Source: Rhabditoides inermis
Lineage: Eukaryota; Nematoda; Chromadorea; Rhabditida; Rhabditidae
Length of the DNA stretch: 64,000 nt
Assembly (NCBI GenBank): GCA_963966185.1
Contig: CAWZYM010000269.1
Coordinates: 1 to 64,000, forward strand
Direction: 5' to 3'
This document shows positions 45,030-64,000 of the stretch, in pieces (the first letter of the stretch is position 1; each line of letters opens with the position of its first letter). Position numbers and translations under genes: made by a program. Under the pieces are notes generated by a model. That model was not told where the DNA came from. It ran no database searches and saw nothing but the letters and a program-made list of their open reading frames with translations.

Positions 45030-45125
45030 CGTCTAAAATCAGAATATTTATCTGGAATAAAATAGTACATGGGAATGTAGTTCACGGTAAGGTCGCGGTA
45101 AAGCACAGTAATGCAACGCCTACTG
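45030..45125 (-). repeat. fragment of an unnamed dispersed repeat, copy a
   Basis: On the minus strand CCGTGAACTACATTCCCATG is followed by ATTCCAGATAAATATTCTGA. The same order occurs on the plus strand at 56908-56975. Confidence 0.5.
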
Positions 45126-46059
45126 CGAGCTCCAACAAAACGGATTTCGGTGGCCCCGTGGGTGCGTACGTGTTGTTGGTAATGCTTGTTTTCTGCCTGG
45201 CGCGTTGCAAAATAGGCAACATAGTTTTGCTCGATGGCCGGAATGTTATGCGGATACAGCACGCTCATGCAAAACTGTGCGAGGCCACAGTAGCGCAGAA
45301 ACAAATAATGTTCGACATGAACTCAGTTTGCATTCGTTCTGCAATTCAAAAAAAAAACAGACTTCTGCTCTACCGGGAAGTGGTGGTATTCGGCAAAACG
45401 ATTGCCGGCGAAGAATTTCTAATCAGCGACCGTCCGCTGGTTCTAACCGCCGATTCCCCCCCCCCCCCCCGTTCCGTCCCTCGAGAAACCCTCCGAACTG
45501 CAACGCTTTACTTGGCCAGCAGGTCCGAACTGCAGATCTGCAGGTCGACATTGCGAACGCTTTCGCATAGAAAACAAATGACGGTGCGGTCTCCGGGAGT
45601 GGTGAGTTGCGTGACTCGCTGGGTGAAAGAGAGGTTACCACTTTTGTGCGACGGGGTTGATTCCTGTTTGCATTTGAAAGCACCTCGCGGTGTTTGCGCG
45701 CGTACTTGCAAGTTCAGTCGCCTACGGTTTCGATACACACCACTGTTCCTGCAAGAGATTGGTCCGCGAGATCGATAGCAGCAATTCCAGTTCTGTTGAT
45801 GAAAAAGGGTTGCAGCGTGTCGAAAAATATGTTCTCTTCGGTACAAAAGACGTTAGCGAAGGGCAAATAACATCCGAAACATGCGGTCATTCTTCTTTCT
45901 CGCTCTGATTGGCGTCGCAGGTATTGCTTCTGTACCGATTATTGAAACTTTATAATCAAATGTGTTTTCTTGTCATTGGTGTGATGCAAATTGACAAATC
46001 ATGATAGGTACAGCAGACAAATCCGAAAGAATTTGCATACATTATGGGCCGCGCAAGAG

Positions 46060-46345
46060 GGTAAAGGTAAAAGGTAAAGGTATCCCCCCGATTCAAGAGA
46101 TTCACTCTGCGGAGGGAGTCGAAGGAGGACCATGGCACTACACCATAGCCCAACGATTTTCCAACGACGGTATCTGGCCTATTTTCGCAATAATGCGCCC
46201 GTGGGTGGCCTACCCTGCGGGTTACCTTCGCAGCAGACTGCTACCAATTTATCACCTTGGCACGGTCAAGCGCCCGGGAGGGGGATCGAACCCCCGACCC
46301 ACCGAGTATAGCGGACATCGCTAACCACTACACTACGCGGTGCTC
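46060..46345 (-). repeat. tRNA-derived SINE family 2, well-preserved copy
   Basis: On the minus strand it starts with GCGTAGTGTAGTGGTTAGCG (box A) and GGGGGTTCGATCCCCCTCCC (box B). It continues through CGCAGGGTAGGCCACCCACG and ends in the simple repeat of AAAGGT units near 46060. An older copy is at 30627-30899. Confidence 0.82.
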
Positions 46346-46646
46346 TTTTTTTTTCGCGCAAGAGGGTAGACCATAAAACTAAGCGAGAAAGTAAAAATAC
46401 GTTTCTTCACGTACGATACGTTTGAAGAATAATGTGGGAGCGGGTGAGAAAACTAATTCATAGTAGCGTTTCTCGAGTTGAGCTTATGGAGCATAAAGAG
46501 ACAACTAGGACGAGTGGAGCATAAAGAGACATCTAGGACTAAATTGAAAATACCGACTAGGCAACCCTGCGTATCAGATAATTACACAAATAAACACTCT
46601 TCACAGCTCTTATTAGAAACAACTTGACTTTAAAGAGAATTGTTAG

Positions 46647-47496
46647 ATGACCATCTCTATCCCAGCTTGCGACGTGAAGGAGTTGACGTCGAAGGACACG
46701 TTCGACGCGGCGATTCACTCGTCCACACCGACCATCGTCATGGCACATGCCTCGTGGTATGTATGTTTCTCGATTGTATGGTGGTAGTACGGCAGCATGC
46801 ACATGCTTGTGTTGTAATTGAATTTTCGTTTTTATGGCTCCCGTGTATGCCTGTCCTTGCCAAACAAACATTACAATGTAATGTTAATTTTAATCGGCTA
46901 AAAGAACGCATGCATGGCGAAATTCCATGCCGATCATTTCACAGCTCAAAACAAAGAAGCAAACTCCGAATCCGGAAGCCTATCTCTGAAACCCTGAATC
47001 GTATACCATTGACCATTCTGCGTAAGATGGCATTGATCAGGTGCGGTCCGTGTCGCGCTGTCGCCCCCCTCTTCGTTACACTATCGAACGAGCACTCCCG
47101 GCTCAACTTTGTCTCAGTGGACACGGATGTTTTGGATGGTAAGCGAGTGGCTTCTCTTTATTGAAATGTTTTTCAACAGCAAGAAAGAACTAATAACGTT
47201 AAAAAATCAAGTATTTTAGGCGTTTGTTTCCGGAATTATAATTGTGACAGGTCAAGCTATTTTGTTTGATAACGATAACTAGTAACTCTCACCTCGCACG
47301 TGAGTGATGCTCCGTTTCAGAGGCGGCGCAGGAGCTCGGCGTGCGCGCGCTGCCCATGTTCTACCTGTTCGTGGATGGGTGAGCTGAACGATCTGACCAC
47401 CAACAACTATTCAATTACTCTTGCAGGTCGAAAACAGGCGAGGCGGCGGGCGCGAGTGCGGCGGTCGTGCGCGACCTGATCGCGCGCGCACCTTGA
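46647..47496 (+). CDS. thioredoxin, 111 aa
   Basis: Four exons join in phase: 46647-46756, 47041-47138, 47321-47378, 47427-47496. The product is a classical small thioredoxin: redox site WCGPC at residues 37-41, with the tryptophan codon split by the first intron; the FVSVDTDV strand; VRALPMFYLF with the conserved cis-proline; and a C-terminal helix AAVVRDLIARA. There is no signal peptide, so it is expected in the cytosol, reducing protein disulfides with NADPH-thioredoxin reductase. The length matches the family. An upstream in-frame stop (TAG directly before the ATG) supports the start. Confidence 0.93.
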
Positions 47497-48906
47497 TCAA
47501 CCACTATCACACAGACCCTTATCATAGTATACTTTGCAGTATGAACGATTGAGTCGTTACTTTTCTTCCGAATGTCTCGGACTGTGAACAGTATTAGTGC
47601 TAAACAGCTGAACACATGATTCTTGAATAATGAATGAAGAATTTGACATCTTCTTTTTTCTTGTTGTGTCATTTTTAGTATTACAGTTTTCACTTCAACT
47701 TTACAGTTTTAGATAAAAAGAACAATAGAAAAATTTGTTGGGAAAAGTGTGGACTTGTAGGTGTTCACACAATAGACAACTTAAAAATTACAAGGTTCAA
47801 GAATTACAATATAAGAGCTGATTGTGAGCATTTCGTGGTAACTAACAATAATCGATTTGTTGTCAGGAAACTTTATGCATTAACACATTTAGAACACGTA
47901 GCATTGTCATTTTGACCGTCACATCCTTTTGTCTGTATTTGTTACATGCGTTCGCAATGATAACTACTGTACTACTGTACATAGTTCGTAGTAAATGTGA
48001 CTGCAAACACTTTTTTGTGATTAGATAAAAGGTTTTGTTGTTGTTGGTATTGCGTTTATTTCACGTACCACTTGTTCTCATCAACCAAAAACAACATTCA
48101 ATTTGTCTTTCAAACCTCTGAAAAGAACTTGCGTGAAAGTAGAGTTTGTTTCACGCGACGTAAAGCGAGAATAAAAACGAATGCATAATTTTCTAAATTG
48201 TAACATGATCCGATCACTTACACAGGTTGAAAGACATATAGTAGAAAAAAAATAACATTTCATCTCAACACCAGTTTATATTAACATTTATCACATGTCA
48301 TGACAAAAATTTTTTTTAATAAAGTAAATGCATGCGCTTTTCTTGAAATTTGTCGCAAAACCGTCTTTTCACGCCGCAAGTTTAAAAAAAAACAGTTACT
48401 TTCACTTTTTTTGAGTTCTCAATTGCTGCTATCTTCACTATCAGTAAATTCCAGGCCGAAAACTTGCGCGCTTTTTTGGTAACGTTATTACATCGGTGGC
48501 GAATGATGTCCGATCAGTGCCCTTTTTTCGAACTGGCGATGAAAGCGAACGTTTGTCCTTGGGGGTTTGACACACTGAATAAGATCACTTTTGAATGCAA
48601 GTATGTACACATGTACAGGAAATACATACAGTTGATACAAACAACAACTAGTATTGAACCAAGCGGAAAGAAGTACACAGGAAGTTCGAACACAAACCGT
48701 GATCTGATTTGATTTATGAAGCGTCATTTTTCCGTCGTTTGCGTGCACACAGGAGAATAGCGTAGGATAGTTTTTGTCGCGCTCGGATGCCATTGCTGCC
48801 ATATATAAGAAGATGTCAGCGAGCGGAAATCATCAGTCCAGTTCAATTCCTTCCTACCTTCCTACCCACTACCTTCTTCATCGCCACTGTTGATGTGTTT
48901 CAGGTA
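47497..48906. other. intergenic, upstream of collagen gene
   Basis: AT-rich. A TATATAAG at about 48801-48808 lies roughly 100 bases before the collagen start codon and could be its TATA box. Nothing else recognised. Confidence 0.4.
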
Positions 48907-49825
48907 ATGGCTTCCGAGAAGCAGACGCTCTACGAGACGGAGCAGGTGAAGAAGTTCGCCTTCTTCGGCGTCGCCGTCTCGTCGGTTGCCACGCTGACCG
49001 CCATTGTGGCTGTGCCGATGCTGTGCATGTACATGCAGAACGTGCAGTCCTCCCTCCAGGACGAGATCAACTTCTGCCGCACCCGCGCCGAGACCCTCCG
49101 CGGAGAGTACACCAAGGTAGAAAGAGAGAGAGAGGGGAAGAAAGAAGAGGGAGGAGACTAACGGACCATTTCAGCTCGACTCGCACCGTCAGGGAGAGAA
49201 GGAGCGCGAGAAGCGTCAGGCCAGCTACCAGTGCTGTTCTTGCGGAATTGGAGAGGCCGGACCCGCTGGAGCCCCCGGACAGGACGGAGCCCCCGGAAAC
49301 GACGGACGCCCCGGACAGCCCGGAGCACCCGGACCCGATGCTCCCGATGACAAGGCTGTCCCCACCGCTGACGACTTCTGCTTCGACTGCCCTGCCGGAC
49401 CCCCCGGACCTGCCGGAAACCCCGGACCGAAGGGACCCAACGGACAGCCCGGACAGCCTGGAGAGCCCGGACCTCAGGGACGCCCCGGACAGCCTGGAGC
49501 CCCCGGACCTCAGGGACCTCCCGGAGCCCCCGGAAACGACGGACAGCCCGGAAACCCTGGAGCCCCCGGACAGACCCGCTCTGTGCCCTCTCCTCCCGGA
49601 CCCCCCGGACAGCCCGGAGAGCCCGGACCTCAGGGACCCCCCGGACAGGACGGACGCCCCGGAAACGCCGGACGCCCCGGACAGCCCGGACAGCCCGGAG
49701 AGCCTGGACAGGACGGACAGCCCGGAAACCCTGGAGCCGCTGGAGAGCCTGGAGCTCCCGGAAAGGACGGAGCCAAGGGAAGCTGCGACCACTGCCCCCC
49801 TCCCCGCACCGCCCCCGGATATTAA
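48907..49825 (+). CDS. cuticle collagen, 286 aa
   Basis: Two exons, 48907-49116 and 49175-49825, with a 58-base intron. The N-terminus is the nematode cuticle collagen module: [18 protein letters not shown] with a signal-anchor helix at about residues 17-42, then [18 protein letters not shown] subtilisin-type processing site REKR precedes ASYQCCSCG. Two Gly-X-Y blocks follow, broken around [13 protein letters not shown] and again at QTRSVPS. The end is [14 protein letters not shown], as in the C. elegans COL-12/COL-13 type. It is secreted by the hypodermis and cross-linked into cuticle by disulfide and tyrosine links (family knowledge). TTTCAG lies just before the ATG, which suggests a splice or trans-splice acceptor. 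The large frames on the opposite strand are by-products of the repetitive codons. Confidence 0.95.
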
Positions 49826-50584
49826 ACTTTTCCAGTGTGCATTTGTCTGCAAACATAAAATTTCGAACCAACTGTTGTATCATGCAAAGTTTGCAACACA
49901 CAAATTTCGAAATATTTTATCGCAAAGCGAGAGATCATGACATCATGAACAGGATTAAGGAACGACACATCTTATTCATAAACAAACATCTTTGTTTAGT
50001 ATGAAATTATTCTAGCGATGATGTCATCAGTTGTCTCTACAGTGTTGCAGTTTTCCGTGCTATAAACAAGACTTTTTCACAGATACAAGTGAGTCCTCAA
50101 TGAAAAAAAATCAAATCAGTTTGTGAAAGAAAAGCTGACAATTAAGACAACAATAGGCAAATTGCTTGACAAATATCACCGTGACACAACTACATAGTTT
50201 GACGGAAGCTGTTTGTTTACTAATCGTACGGCGTACGGCGTTCGTACGGCGCGATCGATTCATGATACAAACATACATATGAGCAAATTGAAATGAATAA
50301 GTTGTGTCACGCTGATATTTGTCAAACAATTTGCCTATTGTTGTCTTAATTGTCAGCCTTTCTTTCACAAACTGATTTGATTTTTTTTCATTGAGGACTA
50401 ACTTGTATCTGTGAAAAAGTCTTGTTTATAGTATTTAATCGAGCCGTCCGTCATAGATTCAAGTCGGTTTAATAGTTTGAAGTCGAACGAATCAATTAGT
50501 GGCTCAAAATTCAATCAACCTGAAGGACAAACATCATGCAGAAACGACTTTTTAAACCAAAAACATGTAGAAGAGTGATGTCGG
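49826..50584. other. collagen 3' side and foldback element
   Basis: Apart from the foldback repeat at 50060-50430, I see no feature in this gap. Confidence 0.5.
50060..50430. mobile_element. large foldback MITE, about 110 bp arms
   Basis: The left arm starts CTATAAACAAGACTTTTTCA and the right arm ends TGAAAAAGTCTTGTTTATAG. The arms stay nearly identical through ATTAAGACAACAATAGGCAA and TGACACAACT. The loop has a small CGTACGGCGTACGGCG tandem. Confidence 0.87.
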
Positions 50585-51972
50585 TCAGTCGTGTAGGCTG
50601 GATGTGATGCGGAGGGCGACTATCTCTATGAGTTGATCCTTTGCCTCTTCAAACTCCGTGAACTCATCGTTGTCCAGTCTGCAGTGATGGAGAACGGTTT
50701 TTTTTCTTGATCATGAACTGAACCACTCTTTTTAGTGAGTGTGTTAGTCTAAATATAAACCAAACTAACCTTCGTATTAGTTCAGCCAGCATCTCGTCGG
50801 CCGATCGACCCGCGGCCCGAATCAAAAAGACACGACCGAACCTGAGACTTCTTTGTACTTGATTGTAAAGCCATTTGTTTTCTCTCGAAAACGTTCCACA
50901 AACCTTCGTGACAGCATTAATAACGCTCACTTGTTTTTGTATACTTGATTGAGGTGCGCCATTTGATCGGCAGTCGACTGCGATGCCGCAGCCATTGCCG
51001 ACTGAAACAGGATCGACGCTCACGAAAAACTCTTGCTGGTTCGTGAGTTTGTGTAAGACTAGTCGCAACGTAACGTTCTCCGAAACAATTGTTTCAACAA
51101 ATCAAAAAATCTCACCTGTTCTTTTCTACTGGCTTGCGCTTCAGCATCGTTTCCGGAGACTTTCTGGCCGATCGCCGGGTGGTTGGACAGTTCCAAGTCG
51201 ACGTCGGCCTGAATGAGTCACTACGAGCTAAGCAATGTGCCCTGACCGTCGTCCACTCGCCGCACGCCGCAGCCGCCTTTGCTACCACGCTGGCGACCGA
51301 TCGGTAGGGACGGGCGGATACTATTTTCTCCACCTAAACTATGCATGATGTAAGCACACTAGTACACAGTTTCAACTCACCCACGCTGGGGTTTTGGCCC
51401 ACACGGCGACGATTTGGAAGGCATTGCTAGCCGGGAGTGCGTTGAACTGAGCGACGGAGATGGAGTTGGAACCGTGAGAAAGAGACGTCATCGGCGTAGT
51501 GGCGACGCTGATGGCCACTGATTGTAACTGTATAGAGTGAACGAAGCCGCGCCGATCAGACGCACATATGAATATCGCAGCGACGATGAGTGTAGTGGCT
51601 ACGAGACCGACGAGCGCTATCATCCAGACCGAGCGCAGACAAATGAGGTGTTTTTGCTCCTGCAGTGGATTCCGCGCGCTATACGGTCGGCAGATTTGAA
51701 TACACGCAACTTACCATTTCGACTACGCCAGCGATCACTAAGCGGATGTGATACAATGGAAACAGTTTTTCTCTCGCAATCCGCCGATAATTGGCCAGCT
51801 GCATTACCAGATAGTCTGCTGGGCAAGCGATCAAGTACAAAGACATAGTACAACCAGCTGATCGGCTAGTAACAATCACTGGCGAACTCGATATTGTTTC
51901 ACCTTTAAACCAGCGAAGCCAAGTAGTGAATCTGACAATACGGCGGGGAAAGTTCGTAACGGCTTGGTTCAT
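50585..51972 (-). CDS. type II membrane protein, family not recognised
   Basis: Exons read: 51972 to about 51904 (MNQAVTNFPRRIVRF); about 51665-51385 (the only membrane helix, MIALVGLVATTLIVAAIFI); about 51334-51255 (PYRSVASVVAKAAAACGEW); 51208-51116 (DLELSNHPAIGQKV); 51035-50928 (FFVSVDPVSVGNGCG); near 50850-50770 (LIRAAGRSADEMLAEL); 50678-50585 (DNDEFTEFEEAKDQLIEI). The product is about 280 residues with a short cytoplasmic N-terminus and a lumenal or extracellular C-terminal domain. The middle junctions are in phase; the first junction and the one near 50.93 kb are uncertain. No conserved domain comes to mind, and the Cys pattern is sparse. Confidence 0.6.
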
Positions 51973-52698
51973 GTTAAATTGCTTGAAATTTGAATGTTTC
52001 GTTAAACGTGTCGTTTCTTCATGTAACTAAAGGAAATACAAAAAGATCTGGAATGGCTACGCTTACGGTTTACTTACGGCTCACGCTTCCCCTTGGCTAC
52101 TTTTCTTTTTTTTCTGAACAATCCAAAAATTATACTTCATAAGTACCGCATACAGTCTCGCTCCTTTTTTAAGCACATCAGCTGTTTGTGTTTGAAGACC
52201 GTTACACCGTTCACAAAAAAAAAACTTACACTTCATAGACGATCGCTCATCTTTCAAACAAAACCGGAGATAAAGTGAACGAGTGGAAGAGGTTGAACCA
52301 CTTAGTGGTCATTCGCTCTATCCACTCAGCCACCATAACTGTGATGACAGTGCGAATCACGCGTGGTGTCTTTGCCATCACTTAAACATTGCGGCGCGTT
52401 AACGTCATTTCTGGAGTTCTCAGGCATGCAAGGTTAGCGAGTCGCGGAGAGTTTGACCATGTCATTTGCTTATCAGATCAACTGATGAAAATTCAATGTT
52501 TCAAAAACACATCCATAGTATCGACGACTTGAAAATTGTTTTTATCATATCTCTTGAGCACTCGGATGTAACACTGATAAAAAGGAAAAATGGAAGAAAC
52601 GAGAAAATGAGAGAGCAGTGTTATAATTGCGTAGAAATTGGCAAAACTGAACAGATATTTGGGGTATGCACTGAACAAAAAAATAAAATAGTAATGGA
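51973..52698. other. intergenic with a tRNA-like fragment
   Basis: At about 52296-52332 the minus strand reads TGGCTGAGTGGATAGAGCG, a tRNA box A like that of SINE family 3, so this is probably a SINE remnant. The rest is unassigned. Confidence 0.45.

Positions 52699-64000
<11,302 letters not shown>

Larger units (their letters stand above)
44690..46646. other. intergenic with repeats
   Basis: Contains a fragment shared with 56.9 kb (45030-45125), a SINE (46060-46345), and otherwise no convincing exon. Frames in 45.2-45.9 kb look like chance. Confidence 0.45.

Noticed and set aside
45017..45304. 95-codon minus-strand frame
   Set aside because: It overlaps a fragment repeated at 56.9 kb, and no splice partners or family signature are seen.
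46240..46345. tRNA gene with a good T-arm
   Set aside because: It is the head of a dispersed SINE (second copy at 30627), and the acceptor stem does not close.
49023..49940. 305-codon and 261-codon frames overlapping the collagen on other frames or strand
   Set aside because: GC-rich Gly-X-Y codons keep several frames open. The collagen frame has the signal anchor, REKR site and family tail.

Overview
This is nuclear DNA of a nematode, most likely a free-living rhabditid/diplogastrid-type worm. The evidence is intron-rich genes with GT-AG junctions, nematode-only serpentine chemoreceptor families (srt-, srx-, sre- and str-like), a nematode cuticle collagen ending in the [14 protein letters not shown] tail, a FkbM-type methyltransferase of the nematode Methyltransf_21 group, and intron sequence full of TACAGTA/TACGGTA words. 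Exons are GC-rich and introns AT-rich. I cannot name the species.

Layout. 0-14.7 kb: minus-strand chemoreceptors: a complete srt-like gene (598-3024), an srx-like gene (5957-8171), probable srx remains (about 11.5-12.2 kb) and an sre-like gene (12715-14620), separated by MITEs and tRNA-derived elements. 14.8-17.3 kb: repeat-rich. 17.3-20.0 kb: methyltransferase (-). 21.0-23.6 kb: a Tc1/mariner-superfamily transposase-like gene (+) with a frameshift. 25.5-27 kb: remnants or exons of another multi-pass membrane protein (-). 27.4-28.2 kb: small secreted 8-cysteine protein (+). 28.6-32.2 kb: a protein built from exon-encoded repeats (-), not recognised. 33.1-41.9 kb: a 22-exon receptor with a tyrosine-kinase-like domain lacking key catalytic residues (+). 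42.3-44.7 kb: str-like receptor (+). 46.6-47.5 kb: thioredoxin (+). 48.9-49.8 kb: collagen (+). 50.6-52.0 kb: unrecognised type II membrane protein (-). 52.7-64.0 kb: a sorbin/vinexin/ponsin (SORB-1-like) adaptor with SoHo and three SH3 domains (-), its 5' end beyond the window.

The genes do not form a pathway or an operon. The chemoreceptors suggest a sensory cluster, and the sorbin protein and collagen are structural. The strongest non-gene signal is a dense set of small repeats: at least four inverted-repeat families, three tRNA-derived families, elements that combine inverted-repeat ends with an internal pol III promoter, and several clear cases of one element inserted in another. Exon boundaries were read by eye from splice consensus and reading phase. 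Where every junction is in phase I treat the model as strong; otherwise I say so.
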